Origin: WM-3-3 sp041660045
GTDB lineage: Bacteria; Pseudomonadota; Gammaproteobacteria; Methylococcales; Methylomonadaceae
DNA length: 64,000 bases
Direction: 5' to 3'
NCBI GenBank assembly: GCA_041660045.1
Contig: JBAZXA010000008.1
Location: 1 to 64,000, forward strand
Below, piece after piece: positions 26,999-33,727 of the stretch (position 1 is its first letter; every line of letters begins with the position of its first letter). Both the position numbers and the translations under genes were made by a program. Below the pieces are notes generated by a model. It saw only the letters and a list, made by a program, of their open reading frames with translations, ran no database searches and was not told where the DNA came from.

Positions 26999-27652
26999 TT
27001 ACGAAAATCTTCTTTCTAACGATGGAATTTCAAGAGTAACATCATCGGTAAATGCGTAGTTGTCGCTATCTGAATCGAACTCCGAAGCATACGCCCTCAG
27101 CCAAATTTTTCGCCAATCCGCAGATAAAACATAGCCTTTATCTGCTTCACTATTTGCTAATTTTCTTGGGTAGGCAGTTCCTTTACGTTCCAATTGTGTG
27201 ATCGTAACAATCAGGTGAGCTAGGCTAACCTGTTCGGACGCGATCTCTTTGTGGAAATCTGGAAAGAACCCTTTATCTCCATCAGAAGCACGCCAACCTG
27301 TAACTGAATTTACCTCGGCAAGATTTTCATACGGATGGGAGTGGAACGAACCAACCAACTCAATGTTTCGCCAATAAGTCCCAAAAAACTCTTTTTTCAT
27401 ACGTAACGAATCGTAGTCTGGCGCAACCCAGTCTGTATGTCTAGTTGCTGATGTTTCGACCGTAGCCATTGTGGCAATGATTTTAGTGGATTGATTGCCT
27501 TTGGGTTGGATTGAATAACCCCAGAGTAAACCAAATGTTTCCAATCTATCCCGTCCTTTACCCTTGGGTGTTTTGTGCAAAAATTCATAAGCTTCGATTG
27601 CTGATGTAAAAAGCTGGGGTACGACGTGATCTTCTATAAAAATAGTGTTCAT
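26999..27652 (-). CDS. JAMM/MPN-domain (JAB) metalloprotease-like protein on an integron cassette
   Basis: A 217-residue protein. JAMM residues are visible: E38 (RLETFGLLWG), H104-S-H106-P (GSFHSHPYEN) and S123-D-G-D126, with a longer spacer after HSHP than the textbook motif. JAMM enzymes remove ubiquitin-like modifiers or process their C-termini. The start at 27652 is set by AAGGA upstream and because everything before it is attC sequence; a longer frame reads into the attC and is an artefact. It follows the TIR gene as a second cassette; its own attC is missing, replaced by transposase debris. Confidence 0.8.
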   Translation of the reverse strand: MNTIFIEDHVVPQLFTSAIEAYEFLHKTPKGKGRDRLETFGLLWGYSIQPKGNQSTKIIATMATVETSATRHTDWVAPDYDSLRMKKEFFGTYWRNIELVGSFHSHPYENLAEVNSVTGWRASDGDKGFFPDFHKEIASEQVSLAHLIVTITQLERKGTAYPRKLANSEADKGYVLSADWRKIWLRAYASEFDSDSDNYAFTDDVTLEIPSLERRFS

Positions 27653-27663
27653 GGAATCCTTTT

Positions 27664-27734
27664 GCCTAACGATAAGCTCAGCCGACGCGAAACCGCGTAG
27701 CGGTTGAGCGGTCGGCTGGAGCGACTTGTTGGGC
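27664..27734 (-). repeat. attC: Integron attC recombination site
   Basis: Read on the minus strand it starts GCCCAAC (RYYYAAC), continues AAGTCGCTCCAGCCGAC, folds back through CGCGAAACC...  type inverted arms, and ends GCTGAGCTTATC then GTTAGGC (GTTRRRY). The 71-base length, imperfect dyad symmetry and 10-base distance from the TIR stop codon are all typical of a cassette recombination site. The next gene begins 11 bases later. Confidence 0.9.
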
Positions 27735-27744
27735 GATGCCCCAT

Positions 27745-28650
27745 CTACACATGAGAAAAGCATGCATTGGAAAGTTCTCTCAAACGACTCGAATTAAGGG
27801 GGCCTCTGTTGTGGATATTCTCTTTAAGCTGTGCTTCGCGCGCAATTGCAGAACCCATTTCGTACAACTTTGACCCATTCCACATTTCCTTCAATTCATT
27901 TTCCCAGACGTCTTCGTAAGTGCCATTGATGCCCATCTTCAAAACACATCCAGAAGAAAGGCCAGCATCGCACAAAGCTTTTGAAAATCCTATTCCTTGG
28001 TCATTAAATATTAGCTTGTAGCTGAACGACCATTTCATACCCAACTCGGGCACATCCTTATTCCACGGCAGTTTGAGAGTATCCACAATATAGTCGATTG
28101 TTTGATCGGCAGTTGCCGATAAATCCCAATCCATCCTAAAAAACTTATCGAATCGAGTAGAGTATAGGTATATGAAATCAGCGTTTGATTTTGTAATGTC
28201 AGGCCAAGGGTATAGTGGTTTGTTGTCAGCGACGACTGACGCAGCTCTGTCTTTGCCCCATACACCAAGTAATTCAACCAGCCCGCTATCATAATTAAAA
28301 CGGAAATCGGCATAGCGACGGTGCTTCAAGAGAGGCGGTATATCGCAGTCTTCAATAAGAACAGGAAGAAGAAATGTCCCGCCTATTGCTACTTGGTGCA
28401 TCAAAGCAGCGTTAAGCTCTTCTGTAACCCATCGTGACAGAACCGAGGCTTTTGACAGAACGATCAAGAAATATTTTGACTGCGACAGACCTTCATTTAT
28501 GCCACCGGTAACGCTGTCACCCACGCGAAGATCAAACTTATCGTACCAAACTGGAATCTCTCGCGACGCCAGATCGGCCACAAGGCGATCCACGAAGCCT
28601 TTGTCGCTGCTTGAATGGGAAACAAAAACCTTCCCAATTAATGCGGTCAT
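27745..28650 (-). CDS. TIR-domain protein on an integron cassette
   Basis: A 301-residue protein. Residues about 5-130 are a TIR domain: KVFVSHSSSDKGFVDRL, PVWYDKFDLRVGDSV, and the catalytic-type glutamate in SRWVTEEL (E77/E78), so NAD+ cleavage is plausible. Residues about 159-231 have the spacing of a ubiquitin-like beta-grasp fold (FRMDWDLSATADQTIDYIV, then YKLIF and AGLSSGCVLKMG); this is a weak inference. No membrane segment. The gene lies between an R'-type core site (28666-28672) and a full attC, so it is a gene cassette. A defence role is inferred. Confidence 0.85.
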   Translation of the reverse strand: MTALIGKVFVSHSSSDKGFVDRLVADLASREIPVWYDKFDLRVGDSVTGGINEGLSQSKYFLIVLSKASVLSRWVTEELNAALMHQVAIGGTFLLPVLIEDCDIPPLLKHRRYADFRFNYDSGLVELLGVWGKDRAASVVADNKPLYPWPDITKSNADFIYLYSTRFDKFFRMDWDLSATADQTIDYIVDTLKLPWNKDVPELGMKWSFSYKLIFNDQGIGFSKALCDAGLSSGCVLKMGINGTYEDVWENELKEMWNGSKLYEMGSAIAREAQLKENIHNRGPLNSSRLRELSNACFSHV

Positions 28651-28665
28651 CTACTCTCCTTTTAG

Positions 28666-28672
28666 GCCCAAC
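28666..28672 (-). repeat. Upstream cassette boundary core site (GTTGGGC)
   Basis: On the minus strand AAC is followed by GTTGGGC, then CTAAAAGGAGAGTAG and the TIR ATG. This matches the GTTRRRY core that marks the 5' edge of an integrated cassette. Without a complete attC or attI upstream it is either an eroded site or the join to an unknown attI. Confidence 0.6.
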
Positions 28673-28682
28673 GTTAAATAGA

Positions 28683-28817
28683 CACCTAAAAAGGTGCTTT
28701 TTTTCAGCTAAAATACACCTTTTTTAGGTGTATTTTATTTTAAATTTGTTTGTTTTTTATGGTGTTATGGAAATTTAACTTCATTATAAAACTTTTTATT
28801 AGGTGTAGTTATACACC
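28683..28817. repeat. Cluster of three ACACCT/AGGTGT palindromes
   Basis: Three hairpins share one stem: CACCT-AAAA-AGGTG (28683-28696), AAAATACACCT-TTTTT-AGGTGTATTTT (28710-28736, 11-base perfect arms) and GGTGTA-GTTA-TACACC (28802-28817). The first two are followed by T-runs on the plus strand. They sit immediately upstream of the TIR cassette and could be operator sites, terminators or part of a recombination region. Confidence 0.6.
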
Positions 28818-29013
28818 GATGTATGCCAGTTTATTTTGCTCAAAGGGATAAAATCGACTAACAGTTTCTATAATTACAACACCAAACTACAACAACCATT
28901 TTCCTCAAACTTAATTGGGTAACCTGTGATAAAAATAGCACAAACTCAATTAAATACCAGAACAGCAAAGGGTCATGTCTTGTATTAAAAAATACTCGTT
29001 TATAATCTCGCGC
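28818..29013. other. Noncoding, AT-rich; left end of a RAYT element
   Basis: No gene is seen. GGGTCATGTCTTG at 28970-28982 is an imperfect inverted copy of AAGACTTGACTC at 29476-29487 and probably marks the left end of the decayed transposase element. Confidence 0.5.
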
Positions 29014-29471
29014 ATGGCTAGACCTCTCGGATTATAATTTGCCGGTGGGCTTTACATGTGACTTCGCGCGGGAACGCGAGGAGTGAGATTTTTCTAGATT
29101 GGGCCAATTTGCCTCAGTGCGGGAAGTTGCGATTGTTCAATACCGAAATTTTGTGCGTGCCGGCATCAGTTTGCCGCCCATTAGGGATAACCTGAAAAAC
29201 CAGATTTTTCTGGCCGATACAGCGTTTGTGGAAAAACTGCAACACCTGATCAAAGCCGATTCGGTCAATTTGGCAGAAATCCCAAAAGCCCAGCGCAGGC
29301 CGCCAGCCAAACCGCTCAGCCATTATGTACAAGCTTTCTCTAACCCGCAGGACGGCATCCGAAAAGCTTGTGAAAGCTGCGATTATACGTTGCAATAGTG
29401 CCCAGGCTTCTGGCGTGCATTATTCAACTATCAGCCGGAAGGTCAATAAGAACTGCCGCCACAATGCTTGA
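29014..29471 (+). pseudogene. REP-associated transposase pseudogene (copy 2)
   Basis: Starts like a RAYT protein (MARPL, then FAGGLY), has two early stops and a frameshift, continues as TSRGNARSEIFLDWANLPQ, loses the middle of the catalytic domain including the tyrosine region, and resumes with NFVRAGISLPPIRDNLK, QIFLADTAFVEKLQ and AEIPKAQRRPPAKPLSHYV. TAG follows CDYTLQ, and the helix-turn-helix end GVHYSTISRKVNKN lies in a shifted frame. Imperfect inverted ends flank it (28970-28982 and 29476-29487). Confidence 0.8.
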
Positions 29472-29667
29472 CTGAAAGACTTGACTCTACACTTTCTTTT
29501 TTTACAGTGCGTTACACTGGATTAAAAGTAGGGTCATAATTTAAGGTGATGACGATGCTGTCCAAGTTGGCTGACCGGCAGTTTCCGTGGGGGCATAGGC
29601 AATATAACTTGACGCTTGAAGAAATGATTTCAATCATACATAGAAGGCATTTTTATGGAGTGATGCA

Positions 29668-29922
29668 ATGGCAATGTTGACTGTACGTAATTTACCTGAA
29701 GATGTGCACCGGGCACTGCGTGTACAAGCCGCCCGACATGGGCACAGCACTGAGGCTGAAGTCCGCGAAATACTGACAATGGCAGTAAAGCCTGAAGCCC
29801 GTATTCGTATTGGTACAGCCTTGTCGGCATTGGGCTGTAGGATCGGCCTCACCAACGAGGATTTTGATGCCTTTGATCGGGTAAAAGACAAGACGCCCAC
29901 TGAGCCATTGACGTTTGAATGA
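29668..29922 (+). CDS. FitA-like antitoxin (ribbon-helix-helix)
   Basis: An 84-residue protein with the Arc/FitA-type N-terminus MAMLTVRNLPEDVHRALRV followed by HGHSTEAEVREIL, the DNA-binding ribbon-helix-helix. The C-terminal part would neutralise the toxin. Its last four bases overlap the toxin start (ATGA). Such pairs repress their own promoter; the dyad CAGTG-N5-CACTG at 29505-29519 is a possible operator, unproven. Confidence 0.88.
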   Translation: MAMLTVRNLPEDVHRALRVQAARHGHSTEAEVREILTMAVKPEARIRIGTALSALGCRIGLTNEDFDAFDRVKDKTPTEPLTFE

Positions 29923-30335
29923 TCGTCCTCGACACCAATATCGTTTCTGAGGCGATGAAGCCTGAGCCCAACCCGACCGTGCTAGCCTGGTTGAATGAAC
30001 AAGTTGCAGAAACCCTGTACCTGTCCAGTGTGACCTTGGCAGAATTGTTGTTTGGCATTGCCGCGCTTCCAAGCGGCAAACGCAAGGATATGTTGGCGCT
30101 GGCCATTGACGGCCTGTCGGGGTTATTTAGGGATCGGGTGTTGCCATTCGATACCCGTGCTGCACAGCGCTATGCTGAGCTAGCTGTGGCTGCCAAGGCT
30201 AGCGGGCAAGGTTTCCCGACACCTGATGGCTATATAGCCGCGATTGCGGCTTCACGGGGTTTCATCGTGGCCTCACGCGATACTGCGACTTTTCAAGCGG
30301 CCAGTGTGCCGGCCATCAATCCCTGGGTTACTTAG
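29919..30335 (+). CDS. FitB-like PIN-domain toxin
   Basis: A 138-residue VapC/FitB-type ribonuclease. The acidic metal-binding residues are D5 (VLDTNIVSE), E42 (LAELLFG), D103 (TPDGYIAAIA) and D121 (SRDTATF). All are present, so it should be active. The G+C-rich codon use differs from the AT-rich surroundings, consistent with acquisition. The pair lies between transposase remnants. Confidence 0.9.
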   Translation: MIVLDTNIVSEAMKPEPNPTVLAWLNEQVAETLYLSSVTLAELLFGIAALPSGKRKDMLALAIDGLSGLFRDRVLPFDTRAAQRYAELAVAAKASGQGFPTPDGYIAAIAASRGFIVASRDTATFQAASVPAINPWVT

Positions 30336-30489
30336 CGCGTTCTCTGGCAGATCTGAAACAGGCCACTTTCGCTACTTGAAATAGAAGCACCAATGCCGCT
30401 TCAGAACGCTTTTTTCACTTATGCCCCGTGGGTAAACCTTGTAAACAGAGCTGGTTCACTATCGGTGCTATCAGATTAGGGCAGAAGCA

Positions 30490-30640
30490 ATAAAGACCCG
30501 ACCTGATGCCAAGCACCAGGTGTTCGAATATATCAAAGACTACTACAATCGCAAATGGCTTCATTCAACATTGGCTATCTTAGTCCAGTTGCGTTTAAAA
30601 AAGTCGCTTAGTGGAGTGTCCGTGAAATCCGGGCATGATC
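30490..30640 (+). pseudogene. IS3-family transposase C-terminal remnant
   Basis: Reads DAKHQVFEYIKDYYNRKWLHSTL, the end of the DDE integrase domain of IS3-type OrfB. One base is lost after HSTL; restoring it gives GYLSPVAFKKSLSGVSVKSG, the normal IS3 C-terminus. The rest of the element is missing. GTGTCCGTGAAATCCGGG is probably part of the IS right end. Confidence 0.8.
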
Positions 30641-30814
30641 AATTTATTTTCTCTCATTTTCAAAGTTCAGGATAATGGGGGTCAGTCTTGTAAACAAGCA
30701 TCTAATAGATGAACCGAGTTTTTTGCTCTCATCTCATGACAGCGATGGCTGCTTCGGCGTGTTGCGCGTGAGTACTAAACAATAGGTGTCCACCCTAGCA
30801 TCTGTCTCATTCCT

Positions 30815-30838
30815 GTGCAAAAGTTACCAGTTTTGCAC
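30815..30838. promoter_or_regulatory. Upstream activator dyad GTGCAAA-N10-TTTGCAC
   Basis: Same arms and spacing as 25780-25803, here extended by one base on each arm (GTGCAAAA/TTTTGCAC). It lies about 125-147 bases before the predicted start. Confidence 0.6.
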
Positions 30839-30934
30839 CAGATTGATCTGTTTTTTAGCTGCATTTTCCATCGATTAAGTTAAACAAAGTCAGCTTAGCC
30901 TTACAAATACCGGGATGCTTTGATTGTTGCCCTA

Positions 30935-30950
30935 TGGCGCGCAATTTGCT
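30935..30950 (+). promoter_or_regulatory. Sigma-54 promoter of the second hydrolase/NCS2 operon
   Basis: TGGCGCGCAATTTGCT matches TGGCACG-N4-TTGCW with one change in the -24 block and exact GG-N10-GC spacing. The start would be near 30962, about 40 bases before ATG 31001. Confidence 0.75.
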
Positions 30951-30961
30951 GTTGTATACAT
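30950..30961. promoter_or_regulatory. GntR/FadR-type operator of the second hydrolase operon
   Basis: TGTTGTATACAT contains the same TGTATACA core as the biuret operator and sits immediately after the -12 element, over the expected start. The second half is less symmetrical than at 25625-25638. Confidence 0.65.
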
Positions 30962-31000
30962 AGTTGCATTTTTACCGCCTCAACCGCATCGAGGATAGTC

Positions 31001-31672
31001 ATGACAGCCATTACAATTAAAGCCGAACCTGAAGCTATTACCCTTAATCTTGCCAAAACTGCAGTTGTAATAATTGATATGCAGCGCGATTTTCTTGAGC
31101 CCGGTGGTTTTGGTGAGTCTTTGGGCAATGATGTGTCTTTATTGGCGGCAGCCATAGCGCCCTGCCAAGCTTTGCTTAGTGCGGCCAGGCAACAAGGGAT
31201 GCTAATTATTCATACCCGGGAAGGCCATTTGCCGGATATGTCTGACGCCCATAAAGCTAAAGTGGAGCGTGGTGACCCAAGTGTGCGTATCGGCCAAATG
31301 GGGCCTATGGGGCGTATTTTGATCCGAGGCGAACCTGGGCAAGATATTATTCCGGAATTGTACCCATTGGCGAGTGAGCCGGTAATCGACAAACCTGGCA
31401 AAGGTGCATTTTATGCCACTGAATTTGAATCCATTTTGCAAGCCAACGACATTAAAGATTTGATCGTCTGCGGCGTAACTACTGAAGTTTGCGTGCATAC
31501 CACCATACGTGAGGCTAATGACCGTGGTTACCGCTGTTTGGTACCGGGCGACTGCTGCGGGTCTTATATCCCAGAATTTCATGAAACAGGCCTGCGCATG
31601 ATTAAGGCGCAAGGCGGTATTTTTGGGTGGGTGACTGATTCAAAAACAATTTTAGCAGCCATGGCTGCGTAA
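31001..31672 (+). CDS. Second biuret-hydrolase-like cysteine hydrolase (candidate triuret hydrolase)
   Basis: A 223-residue isochorismatase-superfamily enzyme with D26 (VVIIDMQRDF), K131 (IDKPGKGAF) and C164 (GVTTEVCVHTT). It shares HTREGHLPDMSD, GRILIRGEPG and EANDRGY with the biuret hydrolase at 21739-22419 but differs in the N-terminal substrate region. GAGGA precedes ATG 31001; a longer frame would run back over the promoter. Triuret hydrolase, ureidoacrylate hydrolase or a second biuret hydrolase are the options; co-regulation with the biuret operon favours a ureide substrate. Confidence 0.85.
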   Translation: MTAITIKAEPEAITLNLAKTAVVIIDMQRDFLEPGGFGESLGNDVSLLAAAIAPCQALLSAARQQGMLIIHTREGHLPDMSDAHKAKVERGDPSVRIGQMGPMGRILIRGEPGQDIIPELYPLASEPVIDKPGKGAFYATEFESILQANDIKDLIVCGVTTEVCVHTTIREANDRGYRCLVPGDCCGSYIPEFHETGLRMIKAQGGIFGWVTDSKTILAAMAA

Positions 31673-31718
31673 CAAGAAGGCAATTATTTTAAATTAAGCC
31701 AGCGCTACAGAGGGCAAT

Positions 31719-33272
31719 ATGAGCACAACAGCAAACGTTAAAATTTGGACACCTGGGGACTGGAACGCTTACTTCGGTTTTGGCACGAATATATTAGTTA
31801 ATCTGTTAGTTTTAACCGGATTGCTTCGATTTGTCCTAAAAATGCCGGATGAATTGGTGTTTGGCCGCATCTTACCGGCCACTGGCCTAATGCTGTTTTT
31901 AAGCACGCTGTATTATGCAAGCTTAGCTTATAAGCTGGCAAAAACCAGTGGTCGGGATGATGTCTGCGCCCTGCCCTCTGGCATTAGCGTGCCACATATG
32001 TTTGTGGTGGTGTTTGTTATCATGCTACCCATAGCCTTGACTAGCAATGATCCGGTGAAAGGCTGGGAAGCCGGTTTGGCCTGGGTGTTCATACAAAGTT
32101 TTGTTTTGATGGTTGGCGGTTTTATCGCACCATTCATCCGTAAAGTCACCCCAAGAGCCGCCTTGCTGGGCACTCTGGCGGGGGTTTCGATTGCATTTAT
32201 TTCGCTACGGCCAGCCTTGGAAATGTTTATGACGCCGGTTGTGGGTGTTGTGTGTTTTGCCATTATCATGGCCAGCTGGTTTGGTGGTGTAAAATATTTT
32301 AAGGGGATACCTGCGGGTTTGGTCGCAATTGCAGTGGGTACAGTTATCGCCTGGTGCTCTACGGCCTTAGGCCTAGATTACGGCGGCATGAGTTTGGATA
32401 ATGTTGCTGGCTCGTTTGCCCATTTTGGCTTTGCTTTCCCAATTCCGGCTTTTGGGCATGTGTTTTCAGGTTTTGAGTTTTTAGGCGTCATCTTAGTCAC
32501 CGCCATTCCATTCGGCATTTATGATTTGGTCGAAGCCATGGATAACGTAGAAAGCGCTGCCGCAGGTGGCGACAGCTACCCAACCACTCGGGTTTTAACC
32601 GCTGATGGTGTGGTTAGTCTAATCGGTTGCCTAATGGGCAATCCGTTTATCAATGCGGTTTATATTGGCCACCCTGGTTGGAAATCCATGGGCGGACGTA
32701 TAGGCTATTCCGCAGCAACCGGTATTACGGTGTTGGTATTATCTTGGCTAGGGATTATTGCGCTGATAGCCTCGCTGATTCCTGTTGTTGCGATTTCACC
32801 GATTTTGCTTTACATCGGTATGTTAATCGGCGCGCAAGCTTTTCAAGAAACACCCAGAAGCCATGCGCCAGCCATCATTTTAGCCTTAATGCCTAATCTT
32901 GCGGCCTGGGGGAAACTACAAATTGATAATACCCTAGGTGTGCTTGGTACCAGTGCTGCAGATATCGGTTTAGAAAAACTGGGTAAAGCTGGCGTGCTTT
33001 ATCATGGTTTAGAAGTCCTTGGGGGTGGTGCCATTCTGGGTGGCCTAATGTTGGGTGCTATCGCCGCCTTTATTATTGAGCGGGAACTCTATAAAGCATC
33101 CCTATTTGCATTTGCTGCGGCGGCTTTTACCTTTGTTGGCTTAATGCATGGCGAAGCCATCGGTTTTGCCCAATCATTACCGGTTAGCTTTAGCTATATT
33201 GGTGTAGCCGTTATATTACTGCTTTCTTCTAAATATGCCGAAGTGACTCAAGCCTCAGCTGAAAGCCATTAA
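31719..33272 (+). CDS. NCS2-superfamily permease (AzgA-like)
   Basis: A 517-residue inner-membrane protein with about 13 hydrophobic segments and the NCS2 block EAMDNVESAAAGGDSYPTTR. Relatives carry purines or uracil by proton symport. It follows the second cysteine hydrolase by 46 bases with no terminator, so the two are probably one operon, and the cargo may be a purine-derived ureide such as triuret. Ends at a strong hairpin. Confidence 0.87.
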   Translation: MSTTANVKIWTPGDWNAYFGFGTNILVNLLVLTGLLRFVLKMPDELVFGRILPATGLMLFLSTLYYASLAYKLAKTSGRDDVCALPSGISVPHMFVVVFVIMLPIALTSNDPVKGWEAGLAWVFIQSFVLMVGGFIAPFIRKVTPRAALLGTLAGVSIAFISLRPALEMFMTPVVGVVCFAIIMASWFGGVKYFKGIPAGLVAIAVGTVIAWCSTALGLDYGGMSLDNVAGSFAHFGFAFPIPAFGHVFSGFEFLGVILVTAIPFGIYDLVEAMDNVESAAAGGDSYPTTRVLTADGVVSLIGCLMGNPFINAVYIGHPGWKSMGGRIGYSAATGITVLVLSWLGIIALIASLIPVVAISPILLYIGMLIGAQAFQETPRSHAPAIILALMPNLAAWGKLQIDNTLGVLGTSAADIGLEKLGKAGVLYHGLEVLGGGAILGGLMLGAIAAFIIERELYKASLFAFAAAAFTFVGLMHGEAIGFAQSLPVSFSYIGVAVILLLSSKYAEVTQASAESH

Positions 33273-33281
33273 AATTCCAGG

Positions 33282-33317
33282 CCATTCCCATCTAATCTGG
33301 GCTTTAGATGGGAATGG
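33282..33317 (+). terminator. Strong hairpin after the NCS2 permease gene
   Basis: Perfect 14-base arms CCATTCCCATCTAA and TTAGATGGGAATGG around an 8-base loop, then TGGGTTT. It lies 10 bases after the stop codon. Confidence 0.75.
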
Positions 33318-33727
33318 TGGGTTTAGACTTCTAAGCCAAGTATTATTAGGATTATTGGATTAAAATCTTTTAAAGCGGACAGCTAAACCTGGAAGTTGCC
33401 ACAGCTTCAGGGATTAATTCATGAAATAATTTACTTATCTTTCAGTTAGTTATATGATAAAACCCGATTGTTTGCTCCCTATCGGGCTAGGCAATGTTTT
33501 AGCGAATGCCTACCATCACCGCTAGCCAAGTAACTAGCCACAAATTATAAAAATAGAGATTTCACATCACCCCGACCCAGCCCTAACAGAGCTGATAATA
33601 TTAAGCAATGCTTAAATAAGCTTAAAATATTCTTAAAAACTAACACCAAACCTGATGATTTTTTGTTAAGCTAGCCGCGCTTAAAGCCTTTAAGCAATGT
33701 GTTTAATCTTAATATATTAGGGAGTAC
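33318..33727. other. Noncoding region upstream of the spondin-like gene
   Basis: About 410 AT-rich bases with no reading frame or repeat. It should carry the promoter of the next gene; no sigma-54 or shared operator motif was found in it. Confidence 0.4.

Larger units (their letters stand above)
30641..31000. other. Regulatory region of the second hydrolase operon
   Basis: About 360 bases without a gene. The proximal half carries the upstream dyad (30815-30838), a sigma-54 promoter (30935-30950) and a GntR-type operator (30950-30961), listed separately. The distal half is debris after the IS3 remnant. Confidence 0.6.

Noticed and set aside
28683..28817. CRISPR-like array
   Set aside because: Three short palindromes with unequal spacing and no equal-length spacers; no cas gene in the window.
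29549..29680. Short reading frame MTMLSKLADRQFPWGHRQYN before the antitoxin gene
   Set aside because: About 43 codons, overlaps the antitoxin start in another frame, no recognisable family and no good ribosome-binding site.
30641..31000. Guanidine-type (ykkC) riboswitch before the second hydrolase operon
   Set aside because: None of the conserved ACGA or GG-rich ykkC blocks is recognisable, and the predicted start site leaves only about 40 bases of leader.
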